Numbered from the stretch's first letter, positions 35,228 through 44,970 are shown. The stretch is DNA of 64,000 bases from UBA4416 sp964541155 (GCA_964541155.1 CAZIPC010000003.1:248001-312000); one strand, 5' to 3'. Numbers and translations are program-made. Notes: generated by a model from the letters alone, not told the origin.

Positions 35228-36565
35228 TTAAAAAGGGCGGGTTCGTGCTTTTTTCTCAGCAATGCGTCGTAAGTTTTCTTGGCGGCGTTTACCACCCAAG
35301 TTTACTTTTTTATTTTTATCTTTCTTTTCATGAAAAGCACCTCCTCCAGAGTATTGAGCAGTACTTGGTAATTTTTTTAATCCTTTATCTCTGGTTACTG
35401 GCTTTTCGTCTTGGGTTAAATTTTCAGATATTTCAACAGCTTTAGGCATATCTAGTATCACTAATTTTTTCTTCATTAGTGTTCCAATTTCCTTTTGCAT
35501 AGTTGCATCTTTTTTAGTTATAAAGCTAATAGCAATACCTGTTTTGTCGGCACGTCCTGTTCTACCAATACGGTGTATGTATGCACTGGCTTCTTTGGAT
35601 GGCATGTCAAAATTAATAACGTGTGTTACATCTTTTAAATCTAAACCACGTGCAATCACATCGGTTGCTATTAATAAACGGTGTGTACCTTCATCAAATT
35701 TTTTCACTGCACTAAAACGCTGTGGTTGCGATTTATTAGAGTGTATCACGCCAATGTCTTCTGCAAATTCACCTTCTAATTCTTTATAAATTTCGTCGGC
35801 TATTTTTTTATTTTTTACAAACAAAAGTACTTTGTTAAAGCTAGTATCTGTTTGTAGTAAATATTCTAATAAATTTACTTTAGTATAAAAATTAGGAACA
35901 TGGTAAGCGTGTTGTATGATTTTTTCAAGCGGTGTTCCTCGACTTATTAATTCAATGTACTCTGGTTTTTTAAAGTAATTATCAATCATTACTTCTACAT
36001 CTTCGTTTAATGTAGCCGAAAACATTAAGTTTTGTCGTTTTTCGGGTAGTATATCTAATATTTTAATTAGTTGAGCTCTAAACCCTAAGTTCAACATTTC
36101 ATCTACTTCATCAATTACTAATTTTTGAATGCTATTAAATTGAAGTGTACGGCTTAAGGTTAAATCTATTAGTCTGCCTGGTGTTGCTACTAAAATATCT
36201 ACACCATCATATACTTTTTGTTTTTGAGTATTAATGTTTCCTCCACCATATACGCCTACACAACGGGCCTGCATATAGGTAGATAGTTTCGCTACTTCAT
36301 CTACTACTTGCAATACTAACTCTCGGGTAGGTACTATAATTAACACACGTGGATGTCGTTGCTCTGAGTAATTGAGTTGGCGCAAAATGGGTAACAAATA
36401 GGCAAAGGTTTTTCCAGTACCAGTTTGGGCTATACCTACTGCATCTTTGCCAGACATAATTACAGGAAATGCTTTTTCTTGAATGGGAGTTGGATGCTGA
36501 AATCCAATATCACTTAAGGCATTAATTAATTGTTTGGTAAGATTTAAATCTTTAAAAGTAGTCAT
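35228..36565 (-). CDS. DEAD-box RNA helicase (RhlE-like)
   Basis: 445 residues. Motifs in order: Q motif FQHPTPIQEKAFP, Walker A AQTGTGKTFAYLLP, PTRELVLQ, TPGRLIDL, DEVDEML, MFSATL, LIATDVIARGLD and YIHRIGRTGRA. A basic tail (KKVNLGGKRRQENLRRIAEK) follows, typical of the RhlE group that unwinds rRNA precursors and cold-stress RNA structures. Monocistronic, with its own terminator; no cold-shock leader was identified. Confidence 0.94.
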   Translation of the reverse strand: MTTFKDLNLTKQLINALSDIGFQHPTPIQEKAFPVIMSGKDAVGIAQTGTGKTFAYLLPILRQLNYSEQRHPRVLIIVPTRELVLQVVDEVAKLSTYMQARCVGVYGGGNINTQKQKVYDGVDILVATPGRLIDLTLSRTLQFNSIQKLVIDEVDEMLNLGFRAQLIKILDILPEKRQNLMFSATLNEDVEVMIDNYFKKPEYIELISRGTPLEKIIQHAYHVPNFYTKVNLLEYLLQTDTSFNKVLLFVKNKKIADEIYKELEGEFAEDIGVIHSNKSQPQRFSAVKKFDEGTHRLLIATDVIARGLDLKDVTHVINFDMPSKEASAYIHRIGRTGRADKTGIAISFITKKDATMQKEIGTLMKKKLVILDMPKAVEISENLTQDEKPVTRDKGLKKLPSTAQYSGGGAFHEKKDKNKKVNLGGKRRQENLRRIAEKKARTRPF

Positions 36566-36666
36566 AGCTAATCTGTATATCAGGCAAAGATACGTTAATT
36601 TTTTTAGCTCTAAGCTTTTGATTTAATTGGACTTTTAAAGTATAAAACTTGTTTTAATACTTTTAT

Positions 36667-37020
36667 TTATTTTGCAAATACAAAAAAGATAGTGGTACAA
36701 AGTGCGCAACTTATAGCAATGTTTAATATAGCCCAACCCATTAACCCCTGCTTAATGAGTTCAAATGTTTCGTAACTAAATGTAGAAAATGTACTTAACC
36801 CTCCGCAAATACCTATTAAAAAAAGGTGTTTGTAAGAGTCGGGTATTAAATTTTTTTCGTTGTAAGTATAAATTAATATTCCAAAAATTAAACAACTAAT
36901 GATGTTTGATGATAAGGTTGCTAATGGTAATGCTATAGATGTTTTTCCTATAATGTTAGAAATAACAAAACGTAAAATACTTCCTAAGCCTCCACCTATA
37001 AATACTAATATATAATTCAT
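36667..37020 (-). CDS. crcB: Fluoride channel CrcB/Fluc
   Basis: A 117-residue membrane protein with four helices. The family motifs GGGLGSILRFVISN (helix 1) and GICGGLSTFSTFSYE (helix 3, the phenylalanine-lined pore) are present. Dual-topology dimers of it export fluoride. The start lies 1 nt after the anmK stop, so it is expressed from the anmK transcript; there is no room for a fluoride riboswitch directly before it. Confidence 0.95.
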   Translation of the reverse strand: MNYILVFIGGGLGSILRFVISNIIGKTSIALPLATLSSNIISCLIFGILIYTYNEKNLIPDSYKHLFLIGICGGLSTFSTFSYETFELIKQGLMGWAILNIAISCALCTTIFFVFAK

Positions 37021-37021
37021 T

Positions 37022-38086
37022 TTAAATTTGTTTTGTGCCTATATAAATGGCTCCTCCTATGCTATTTTTATTGGCATTGGTTACAGAGCATAATGTATTT
37101 GTTTTTTCGTTTAATCGTAAATATCCTAAGTACGCAAAAATAATAGCCTCTTTAAACTGTATAATATCATTTGATGGAATATGAATGTTGCCATCATAAT
37201 AGTGATTAAGACGATTTAATAAATAGTTATTGTAAGCGCCACCACCACTTATTAAAACTGATTTTAATTGGTATTTATGCAATGTATTGGCAATTTGTTT
37301 GGCCAAATACTCTACACAAGTGGCAAGTTTATCAACTAGTGATATGGAACTATTATTTAATACTGGCAATAAATATTGTTCAAACCACTCCCTTCCAAGC
37401 GATTGGTAATTGGTATTAATTTTAAGAAGAGTATCTAACAATGCGGCATTACAATTACCCGAAGCAGCCATGTTACCCTTATCATCAAAGGCTTTTCCAA
37501 TTGTTTCGGTTAAAAAATTAAGTGCCATATTGGCAATACAAATATCAAAGGCCATGGTTGTATCGTTTTTTGTAAACGAAATATTAGCGATACCACCAAT
37601 ATTTAAACACGATTGATATTGATGAAATAAATCTCTATCACCAATAGGTACTAAGGGTGCTCCTTGCCCATTTAAAGCAACATCAAGACTTCTAAAATCA
37701 CAAATAGTAGTAATGCCCGTTTGAGCTGCAATAGTTGCCCCGCAACCAATTTGAGTGCTAAAGCCAAGATTAGGTTGATGAAAAATAGTATGACCATGTG
37801 AGGCAATGGCATTAGCACATTGCTTATTTTTTTCTAAAAAGATAGAAACTTCTTTAGCTATAAATTGGCCATATTGAGCATGTAGCTTAAAATAGTTTTC
37901 GGCACTAATATTATATGCGTTAGAAAGTTTATTTTTCCACAGAGGTTCGTAGGCAATGGTTTGAGCGGCTAATAAATGAAAGGCAATTTTTTGGTCTGTT
38001 TCTTTAAACTCACATAATGCCAAATCTAGCCCATCCAAAGATGTGCCACTCATTAACCCAAGTATTTTAAAAGAATTAACCTGCAT
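37022..38086 (-). CDS. anmK: Anhydro-N-acetylmuramic acid kinase
   Basis: A 354-residue sugar kinase of the ASKHA fold. The phosphate-1 motif is GLMSGTSLDGLDLALCE; further family blocks are ASHGHTIFHQP, DFRSLDVALNGQGAPLVPIG, NIGGIANISF and SGGGAYNNYLLNRL. It phosphorylates and opens 1,6-anhydro-MurNAc, recycling cell-wall sugar as MurNAc-6-phosphate. It is first in a transcript with crcB, a pairing that looks coincidental. Confidence 0.95.
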   Translation of the reverse strand: MQVNSFKILGLMSGTSLDGLDLALCEFKETDQKIAFHLLAAQTIAYEPLWKNKLSNAYNISAENYFKLHAQYGQFIAKEVSIFLEKNKQCANAIASHGHTIFHQPNLGFSTQIGCGATIAAQTGITTICDFRSLDVALNGQGAPLVPIGDRDLFHQYQSCLNIGGIANISFTKNDTTMAFDICIANMALNFLTETIGKAFDDKGNMAASGNCNAALLDTLLKINTNYQSLGREWFEQYLLPVLNNSSISLVDKLATCVEYLAKQIANTLHKYQLKSVLISGGGAYNNYLLNRLNHYYDGNIHIPSNDIIQFKEAIIFAYLGYLRLNEKTNTLCSVTNANKNSIGGAIYIGTKQI

Positions 38087-38244
38087 TTTAAACTAAAATT
38101 AATCACATTTGTTAAATATTTGCTTAAATAATAGAAAATCAATCAACAAAATAATTTTAACAAATCATCATTTTAAATCTAATAATTAGAAATATCTTCT
38201 ATTTTTGTAAGGTTAAAATGTACAACTAATAAAACTATAAAGCC

Positions 38245-39387
38245 ATGCAATTTCAATTAACCGAAGAGCAATTAATGATTCAACAAGCAGCTCGTGAGTT
38301 TGCTCAAAACGAATGTAAACCAGGAGTAATAGAGAGAGATGAAAACCAAAAATTCCCAGCAGATCAAGTTAAAAAACTTGGAGAGTTAGGATTTATGGGG
38401 ATGATGGTTGATCCTAAATACGGCGGTGGCGGTATGGATGCAATTTCGTATGTATTGGCAATGGAAGAAATATCTAAAGTGGATGCATCTTGCAGTGTTG
38501 TAATGAGTGTAAATAACTCTTTAGTTTGTTGGGGATTAGAGCATTATGGAACAGAAGAGCAAAAACAAAAATACCTAGTGCCTTTGGCTAAAGGAGAAAA
38601 AATTGGAGCATTTTGTTTATCTGAACCAGAAGCAGGTAGTGATGCTACTTCTCAGCGTACTACTGCTATTGATAAAGGAGATCATTATTTAGTAAATGGT
38701 ACTAAAAATTGGATTACTAACGGAAGTACAGCGTCTGTTTATTTAGTAATGGTTCAAACAAATGTTGAACTTGGTCATAAAGGAATTAACTGTTTAATTA
38801 TTGAAAAAGGAATGCCTGGTTTTGTGGTGGGTCCTAAAGAAAATAAAATGGGTATTAGAGGAAGTGATACTCACTCTTTAATGTTTACAGATGTAAAAGT
38901 TCCAAAAGAAAATAGAATTGGAGAAGAAGGTTTTGGATTTAAATTTGCTATGAAAACATTAGGTGGAGGGCGTATAGGTATTGCTTCTCAAGCACTAGGG
39001 ATTGCAAGTGGCGCATACGAATTAGCTTTAGCTTATTCAAAAGAACGTAAAGCATTTGGTAAATTAATATCACAACATCAAGCTATACAGTTTAAGTTAG
39101 CCGATATGGCAACCCGTATTGAAGCAGCTCGTTTATTGATTTACCGTGCAGCTTGGTTAAAAGATCAAGGGTTACCTTGTGAAAAAGAAGGAGCTCAAGC
39201 AAAAGTATTTGCTTCAGAAACAGCTATGTGGGTAACTACTGAAGCGGTTCAAATACATGGTGGATATGGTTTTGTAAAAGAATACCATGTTGAACGTTTA
39301 ATGCGTGATGCAAAAATTACTCAAATTTATGAAGGAACAAGTGAAGTTCAGCGTATTGTAATTTCAAGAGCCTTGTTAGCGGATTAA
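38245..39387 (+). CDS. Acyl-CoA dehydrogenase
   Basis: 380 residues, full length for the family. N-terminal QLTEEQLMIQQAAREFA, the FAD/substrate loop GAFCLSEPEAGSDATS, NGTKNWITNG, and the catalytic base in IYEGTSEVQRIVISRA near residue 366. The C-terminal placement of that glutamate and overall sequence suggest a short-chain (butyryl-CoA-like) enzyme. It oxidises acyl-CoA to enoyl-CoA and passes electrons to ETF. Stands alone; a TATTTTTG box at 38200-38207 may be part of its promoter, and a terminator follows. Confidence 0.95.
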   Translation: MQFQLTEEQLMIQQAAREFAQNECKPGVIERDENQKFPADQVKKLGELGFMGMMVDPKYGGGGMDAISYVLAMEEISKVDASCSVVMSVNNSLVCWGLEHYGTEEQKQKYLVPLAKGEKIGAFCLSEPEAGSDATSQRTTAIDKGDHYLVNGTKNWITNGSTASVYLVMVQTNVELGHKGINCLIIEKGMPGFVVGPKENKMGIRGSDTHSLMFTDVKVPKENRIGEEGFGFKFAMKTLGGGRIGIASQALGIASGAYELALAYSKERKAFGKLISQHQAIQFKLADMATRIEAARLLIYRAAWLKDQGLPCEKEGAQAKVFASETAMWVTTEAVQIHGGYGFVKEYHVERLMRDAKITQIYEGTSEVQRIVISRALLAD

Positions 39388-39404
39388 TTGCAAATTTTTT
39401 ATAA

Positions 39405-39435
39405 AAAAAAGCCCTCACATAGTGAGGGCTTTTTT
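39405..39435. terminator. Bidirectional intrinsic terminator
   Basis: AAAAAAGCCCTCAC and GTGAGGGCTTTTTT form a strong stem with a 3-nt loop (the last pairs may open). It separates the converging acyl-CoA dehydrogenase and FrnE genes. Confidence 0.93.
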
Positions 39436-39447
39436 AATGTATTAAAA

Positions 39448-40149
39448 TTAGTGACATCCTTCATCGCCACAGCCACATGAATTATTAGAAACAGTAGGTT
39501 CAATCACACCATGAGCATGCTCTTCATAAGCTTTAGTTAAAGCATCTAAAAATATTTTACTTTCTTGAGCTCCAGATACAGCATATTTTCTATCTAATAC
39601 AAAAAAAGGAACACCTCGTACGCCAATTTGCTGTGCTTCTATTATGTCTAGTTCTACTTCGTTTGAGTAGGTTGTATTATTTAACATTTCTGTAATTTCT
39701 TTTTCATTAATACCAAGTTCTTTCCCTATTTGTAGTAGGGTAGCGTGGTCTGCAGTGTTTTTTCCATCGGTGAAATAAGCTTTAAATAATTGTTCTTCTA
39801 GCTCATTTTGTTTACTGTATTTTTTAGCGAGGTGTGATAAACGATGAGCATCAAAAGAATTAGCAACTACTGCTTTATCAAAATTAAATTCTAATCCAAC
39901 TTGTTTGGCAATATTTGTAACGTAATTAGTAGTTTCTTGAGCTTGTTGTTTACTCCATCCTTTTTTTTGTGCCAAATGATCAATAGTATTTAAGCTTGGG
40001 TCGGTAATAGTTGAGGGATCTAACTGAAAGCTTTTCCAAACTACTTTAATTTTATTTTTATGAGGAAATTGCGCTAAGGCATTTTCAAATTTTCGTTTTC
40101 CTATATAGCAAAACGGGCACATCACGTCACTCCAAATTTCTATGTTCAT
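39448..40149 (-). CDS. DsbA family oxidoreductase (FrnE-like)
   Basis: 233 residues. The start at 40149 (MNIEIWSDVMCPFCYIGK) is preferred to an in-frame ATG 27 nt upstream. The redox motif CPFC (residues 11-14) is in a thioredoxin fold with the helical insert of the DsbA/FrnE group; the cis-proline segment is IGVRGVPFFVL. No signal peptide, so it acts in the cytoplasm. An unusual tail (SNNSCGCGDEGCH) adds four cysteines and could bind metal. FrnE of Deinococcus is a cytoplasmic disulfide isomerase involved in oxidative stress. Confidence 0.88.
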   Translation of the reverse strand: MNIEIWSDVMCPFCYIGKRKFENALAQFPHKNKIKVVWKSFQLDPSTITDPSLNTIDHLAQKKGWSKQQAQETTNYVTNIAKQVGLEFNFDKAVVANSFDAHRLSHLAKKYSKQNELEEQLFKAYFTDGKNTADHATLLQIGKELGINEKEITEMLNNTTYSNEVELDIIEAQQIGVRGVPFFVLDRKYAVSGAQESKIFLDALTKAYEEHAHGVIEPTVSNNSCGCGDEGCH

Positions 40150-40162
40150 TATTATAGTTTTA

Positions 40163-40193
40163 AAAAAAGCTACCAAGTATTGGTAGCTTTTTT
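40163..40193 (-). terminator. Terminator of the DUF349 gene
   Basis: AAAAAGCTACCA and TGGTAGCTTTTT form a 12-bp stem with a 5-nt loop (AGTAT), with T runs on either strand, 7 nt after the DUF349 stop and just upstream of the FrnE start. Confidence 0.9.
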
Positions 40194-40199
40194 AGATTT

Positions 40200-41933
40200 T
40201 TATTTTGCGTCTTCTATTATTGGTTTCAGTTTATTTAACTCACTAATTATCATTTTACGCTTCTCATTAAAATCTGCAATTTTTTGTTTTTCGGCGTTAA
40301 TCTTGTCTTCTATTTCTTTCATAAAAGGGTTATTTCCTTTACTGCTAGTTTTAAAGAAACCTAAATTGTTATCGTAAGTTTTAATGCGAGCATTAATTTC
40401 ATCAATTTGTTTTTTAAAATAATCAGCTTCTTTTCTTAATGCCACTTCAGGATTTTCACCATTAGATAAACGTTCTAATTTGGTTTTAAACTGCATCATA
40501 AATTTCTCTGTATTACTTACACTCATTTTATCATACAATTCGTCTAACTTGTTATAAAAAGCATCGTTTATTCGCTTTTTATCTTTCATCGGAACCATAC
40601 CAGCATTATTCCAATCTGTTGCAAATTGTTTTAATGCAACATGATTTTCATTACTGTTTTCTGATAAAATAAATTCATTTATTTTTTTTAGAATTTCTTC
40701 TTTAAGGGCTAAGTTATTTTCAAAGCCAGCGTCAATGGCTTCAAAATGAGCTTTTTTAGCATCAAAAAAGTAATTACAGGCAGCTCTAAATTGGTTATAT
40801 AATTTATTTTCATCTCCACCAGCATGAGGTACTTTTTTCCAAGCCTCTTGTAATTTTATTAAAGCTAAGCCAGTTTTTTGCCAATCGTTATTAGTTTTTA
40901 AGGCATTTGCTTTAGCTATTAATTCTTGTTTTTGAGATTTAATAACGGCCATTTTTTCATGAATTACATTAAAAAATGCTTTTTTCTTTTCAAAAAATTG
41001 ATCGCAAAGCCCTCTAAAATCAGCCCAAACCTGATCGTTATCTTTTGCATTGGCTCTGCCAATAGTTTTCCATTCGTTTTGTAAAGCCACTAAATCATTT
41101 GTTAGGTTGTTCCATACTTGCCCGTTGGCAGTTTCAGCCTTAGTAATGATTTCTTTTATTTTTTCTAGTATAGCTTTTTTCAGATTAAGATTAGCTTCTT
41201 TTTCTTCTTCAATTGAGTTATAGTGTGCCTTTAATTTAGAATAAGCTTCTTCTAAAGCAATCCTAAAGCTTCCTTTTAATTCATCCCATTTATCGTTAGG
41301 AACAGGTCCAATATCTTCCCAATCATTACGATATATTTTAATTAAACGCTCAGCTTCTTTTATATTATCTAAGTCTTTTAATCCTTTGATTTTCTCAAGT
41401 AATTCAGTTTTTAGTTCGTAGTTACGCTTTAAATCGTGTTCTTGCAGTTGTTTTGATAAGCTTAATTTATAATTAAATTCTTCAATCACTTTACTATAAT
41501 CTGCCTGTATTTCTTTGTATTTATGAGGAGATACAGCTCCAGTAGCTTTCCATTGAGCTTGTAATTCTACTAGTTTCTTAATAGCGGCTCCAATATTATC
41601 GCTTACTTGGCTTAGGTCATTTATTTTATTAATAATTTCCTTTCTAATTACTAAATTTTTACCTTGTTCAACGGCTAACTTAGCATCTTCTTCTTTTTTC
41701 TTTTTTTCAAATTTCTCAATTAATTCTGATATTTTAGTATCTTCTAAAGACTTAGCATATTCAAATTCTTTGGCTTTACCGCCTTCGTCAACAAATTCTT
41801 GTTTTGCTTTTTCAAATTCAGCTGTCCACAATTTTTGATACTCTTTTTGCAGAGTGCGCATTTGGTGAGCAACAGCACTAGCTTCTGGTTGATGAAGCAT
41901 TTCTTCTAATTTAGTAATAATTTCTTGTTTCAT
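40200..41933 (-). CDS. DUF349 repeat protein
   Basis: 577 residues, almost wholly helical and charged. Repeats of about 70 residues share a W-x-x-x-G or W-x-x-I core: LQAQWKATGAVSPHKYKEIQ, IYRNDWEDIGPVPNDKWDEL, LQNEWKTIGRANAKDNDQVW, LQEAWKKVPHAGGDENKLYN and FATDWNNAGMVPMKDKKRIN, giving at least five DUF349 units, with coiled coils at both ends. The family is known in RNA- and DNA-linked contexts but has no agreed function. Strong promoter upstream. Confidence 0.9.
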   Translation of the reverse strand: MKQEIITKLEEMLHQPEASAVAHQMRTLQKEYQKLWTAEFEKAKQEFVDEGGKAKEFEYAKSLEDTKISELIEKFEKKKKEEDAKLAVEQGKNLVIRKEIINKINDLSQVSDNIGAAIKKLVELQAQWKATGAVSPHKYKEIQADYSKVIEEFNYKLSLSKQLQEHDLKRNYELKTELLEKIKGLKDLDNIKEAERLIKIYRNDWEDIGPVPNDKWDELKGSFRIALEEAYSKLKAHYNSIEEEKEANLNLKKAILEKIKEIITKAETANGQVWNNLTNDLVALQNEWKTIGRANAKDNDQVWADFRGLCDQFFEKKKAFFNVIHEKMAVIKSQKQELIAKANALKTNNDWQKTGLALIKLQEAWKKVPHAGGDENKLYNQFRAACNYFFDAKKAHFEAIDAGFENNLALKEEILKKINEFILSENSNENHVALKQFATDWNNAGMVPMKDKKRINDAFYNKLDELYDKMSVSNTEKFMMQFKTKLERLSNGENPEVALRKEADYFKKQIDEINARIKTYDNNLGFFKTSSKGNNPFMKEIEDKINAEKQKIADFNEKRKMIISELNKLKPIIEDAK

Positions 41934-41981
41934 TTTTTGTAACCGTTTATTTAGGTCTTTTTTAAATTTTATTTAACCTAT

Positions 41982-42011
41982 CAAAAATAAAGTAAAAATT
42001 TAGTTTACAAA
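41982..42011 (-). promoter_or_regulatory. Promoter of the DUF349 gene
   Basis: Minus strand: TTTG (42011-42008), 18 nt, TATTTTTG (41989-41982), a full consensus match, 48 nt upstream of the start codon. Confidence 0.7.
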
Positions 42012-42061
42012 ACTTTCAAACTGTTTTTTTATATAAATAAAAGATTAATTTTAGTCCTTAA

Positions 42062-44143
42062 ATGAACGTCATAGAGTCCGAATCACTCGAGTTATTAGAG
42101 TTTTATAAAGTAAAAAAATATGTTACTGATTTTTGTTTCAGTAATGGTGCAAAATTTAAAGCTTCGCAAATAGCTGTTTTTCAAAATCAACAAAAATTAA
42201 TTACTGAGTTAAATCGTGTGTCTGAACTTAAACATACATTTAGTTCAGATTCTTTTTTTCCTGATATTCAATTTCAAGAATTTAGAAAAGAAGCGTCTTT
42301 GCTGGGATTAGATGGTAGTATGCTTACAGAAGAACAGTTTTTATTAATTAAGCAAGCTACTGAAATTAGTAACACTTCTATACGATTTTTAAAAAACAAA
42401 AAACAAGTATTACCTTATTTATCTGAGTTGGTAAATGACTTAGAGGACAATAAAATAATTATTAATGAAATTGATCGGATCATTGATTTTGATGCAACAG
42501 TTAAAAATTCAGCATCAAAAGAATTACAAAAAATCAGAAAAGATTTATCTGAAAAAAGAAGAGAAAGTGATGCTAAATTTGATAGGCAAGTTAATGAACT
42601 TCGGAAACTAGGATACATTAGAGATAATGAAGAAAGTTTTTTTAATGGTAGAAGAACATTAGCAGTATTAGTAGAGTATAAATCAGAGGTTAGCGGATTT
42701 GTTCACAATAAGAGCGAAACAGGAAAAACAATTTTTATAGAACCTGGTTCAACTATTAGTATTAACAACGATATTGCCGAGTTAGAAATTGATGAGCGAC
42801 GAGAAATTAATCGTATTTTAAGAGAATTATCAGATACTTTAAGGCCTTTTTCATTTCAATTAAAACAGTATGACGATTTATTAATTGAATTAGATTTTTT
42901 AAAAGCTAAAGCAAAGTTTGCGCAATTAATAAATGCCAGCTTGCCTTCAATATCTGATAATTCAGAGTTGAAATTAGTTAAAGCATATCATCCAATTTTA
43001 TTTTTACAAAATAAAGAATTTAAAAAACAAACTATTCCTTTAACCTTACATTTAAATTCTCAAAATCATTTATTAGTTATTTCCGGACCCAATGCCGGAG
43101 GAAAATCCATAACATTAAAAACAGTGGGATTGCTTCAGGTAATGTTGCAAAGTGGCTTATTAGTTAGTGTTTCAGACAACTCAGTAATGAGTTTTTTTAA
43201 ACATATTTTAATTGATATTGGAGATACACAAAGTATTGAGCATGAATTAAGTACTTATAGTGCCCGTTTAAAAAATATGATTTCAATTTTAAAAACGGTA
43301 AATGCACAAACGCTAGTTTTAATGGATGAGTTTGGAAGTGGAACTGATCCTGAATTAGGTGGAGCTATGGCTGAAGTGGTATTAGAAGAATTAGTTACAT
43401 CAAAAACCTTTGGAGTAATTACAACTCATTATTCAAATGTTAAGTTATTGGCTAATGCTTTAAAAGGAGTCTCAAATGGCAGCATGTTGTTTGATTTAGA
43501 AACATTAGAGCCAAAGTATATTTTAACTGTTGGCGAACCTGGCAGCAGTTATACTTTTGAAGTTGCAGAAAGAGTTGGTTTCCCAAAAGATTTAATTCAT
43601 AGAGCAAAGAAAAAAATAGATTTAGATAAAGTAGATTTAAATAAATTACTTGCAGATGTTCAGCAACAAAAAACTAAGTTGGCCGAAGCAATTGAGAGAA
43701 CAGAGCATCAAGAGTTTATGAAGAAAATTTCAAAAGAAAAATATGATACTTTATTTAATAATTGGAAAGAAAAAACAGAACGAGATAGAGATAGAAAAAT
43801 TGAATTAGCTCGTTTAGCTGAATTTGGACAAAAATATTTACGTTTATTAGATGATTGGAATAAAAATGAAAATCGTAAAATGGTTATTAAACGATTTATT
43901 GACGGAATTACAGCAGAAACTAACAAACGTAGAGAATTAGCGAAACAACATAAACGAGATAATTTTACAGAGAAAAAAATAGCGAGATTAAAACCATTAT
44001 TAAAAATTGGAAGTAAAGTTAAAATACTTAATAGCACTGAAATAGGTGTCGTAGAGTCGATAAAAGACGAAAAGGTAAATATAACTTTTGGTATACTAAA
44101 AATGACTGTAAATATTCAAAATTTAGAATTGATTAGAGATTAA
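42062..44143 (+). CDS. MutS2-type ATPase without Smr domain
   Basis: 693 residues. The core domain and clamp helices (residues about 1-320) include a conserved RRTLAVLVEYKSEVSGFVHN block; the ATPase has GPNAGGKSITLKTVGLLQ (Walker A, about 342), LVLMDEFGSGTDPELGG (Walker B, about 418) and TTHYSNVK. A long coiled coil and a small beta domain (VGVVESI-like, EIGVVESIKDEKVNITFG) end it. Bacillus MutS2 is about 785 residues with a C-terminal Smr nuclease; here the Smr domain is missing. Likely role: rescue of collided ribosomes or control of recombination. Confidence 0.9.
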   Translation: MNVIESESLELLEFYKVKKYVTDFCFSNGAKFKASQIAVFQNQQKLITELNRVSELKHTFSSDSFFPDIQFQEFRKEASLLGLDGSMLTEEQFLLIKQATEISNTSIRFLKNKKQVLPYLSELVNDLEDNKIIINEIDRIIDFDATVKNSASKELQKIRKDLSEKRRESDAKFDRQVNELRKLGYIRDNEESFFNGRRTLAVLVEYKSEVSGFVHNKSETGKTIFIEPGSTISINNDIAELEIDERREINRILRELSDTLRPFSFQLKQYDDLLIELDFLKAKAKFAQLINASLPSISDNSELKLVKAYHPILFLQNKEFKKQTIPLTLHLNSQNHLLVISGPNAGGKSITLKTVGLLQVMLQSGLLVSVSDNSVMSFFKHILIDIGDTQSIEHELSTYSARLKNMISILKTVNAQTLVLMDEFGSGTDPELGGAMAEVVLEELVTSKTFGVITTHYSNVKLLANALKGVSNGSMLFDLETLEPKYILTVGEPGSSYTFEVAERVGFPKDLIHRAKKKIDLDKVDLNKLLADVQQQKTKLAEAIERTEHQEFMKKISKEKYDTLFNNWKEKTERDRDRKIELARLAEFGQKYLRLLDDWNKNENRKMVIKRFIDGITAETNKRRELAKQHKRDNFTEKKIARLKPLLKIGSKVKILNSTEIGVVESIKDEKVNITFGILKMTVNIQNLELIRD

Positions 44144-44174
44144 TCTTTTTAATAAAATAGTCTTTTTACATTTC

Positions 44175-44204
44175 TTTGTATTTAAACTCAAATGATTATC
44201 TTTG
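44175..44204 (+). promoter_or_regulatory. truA promoter, near-leaderless
   Basis: TTTG (44175-44178), 18 nt, TATCTTTG (44197-44204): full consensus. The box ends 4 nt before the truA ATG at 44209, so the transcription start should fall on or next to the start codon. Confidence 0.7.
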
Positions 44205-44208
44205 TTAG

Positions 44209-44970
44209 ATGCCTCGCTATTTTATTCAATTAGCATATAATGGAACCAACTATAATGGTTGGCAGGTTCAGGATAATACCCCTCATACAATTCAACAAAT
44301 TATACAAGATAAAATGTCAATGATAATTGGACATGCTATTGATATTGTTGGATGTGGCAGAACAGATGCTGGAGTACACGCAAAAGATTATTATGCTCAT
44401 TTTGATTCTGATAAATTAGATTTACATTTAGATGCAAATTATATTTACAAACTAAATAAAGTTTTACCTTTTGAGATTGCTGTTAAAAAAATATATTCAG
44501 TAATAAACTCCGCAAATGCTAGATTTGACGCGCAATCAAGAACGTATGAATATTTAATACATCAATTTAAAAACCCTTTTTTATTTAATAACTCGTTATA
44601 TGTTTTTGGTGATATAAATTTTGAGGCAATGAATAAAGCAGCAGAATATCTATTAATTACTGAAGACTTTACAAGTTTTAGTAAAGTAAATACTCAAACA
44701 TTTACAAATAATTGTTCTGTTACATTTGCTCAATGGATTAAATTAAATAATGATGAGTATGTTTTTAAAATATCCGCTAATCGTTTCTTACGCAATATGG
44801 TTCGTGCTATTGTAGGTACCTTATTAGAAGTAGGAAAAGGTAAAATAACTATTGAAGAATTTAAGACAATTATTCACAGCAAAAACAGGTCACAAGCCGG
44901 AATATCTGCTCCAGGCCACGCATTGTATTTAACTGATATAAAGTATCCAAACGAAATATTTAATGTCTAA
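44209..44970 (+). CDS. truA: tRNA pseudouridine synthase A
   Basis: 253 residues. The catalytic aspartate lies in CGRTDAGVHAKDYYAHF, and QLAYNGTNYNGWQVQ opens the enzyme; RFLRNMVRAIVGTLLEVGKG is the conserved C-terminal block. It makes pseudouridine at positions 38-40 of tRNA anticodon arms. It overlaps the following ABC transporter by 8 nt, an arrangement that couples their translation. Confidence 0.96.
   Translation: MPRYFIQLAYNGTNYNGWQVQDNTPHTIQQIIQDKMSMIIGHAIDIVGCGRTDAGVHAKDYYAHFDSDKLDLHLDANYIYKLNKVLPFEIAVKKIYSVINSANARFDAQSRTYEYLIHQFKNPFLFNNSLYVFGDINFEAMNKAAEYLLITEDFTSFSKVNTQTFTNNCSVTFAQWIKLNNDEYVFKISANRFLRNMVRAIVGTLLEVGKGKITIEEFKTIIHSKNRSQAGISAPGHALYLTDIKYPNEIFNV

Noticed and set aside
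35188..35445. 85-residue plus-strand ORF over the helicase 3' end
   Set aside because: It spans the helicase terminator and runs antisense to its conserved basic tail; no independent support.
36600..37030. Fluoride riboswitch for crcB
   Set aside because: crcB starts 1 nt after anmK; no pseudoknot-like leader is visible before either gene.
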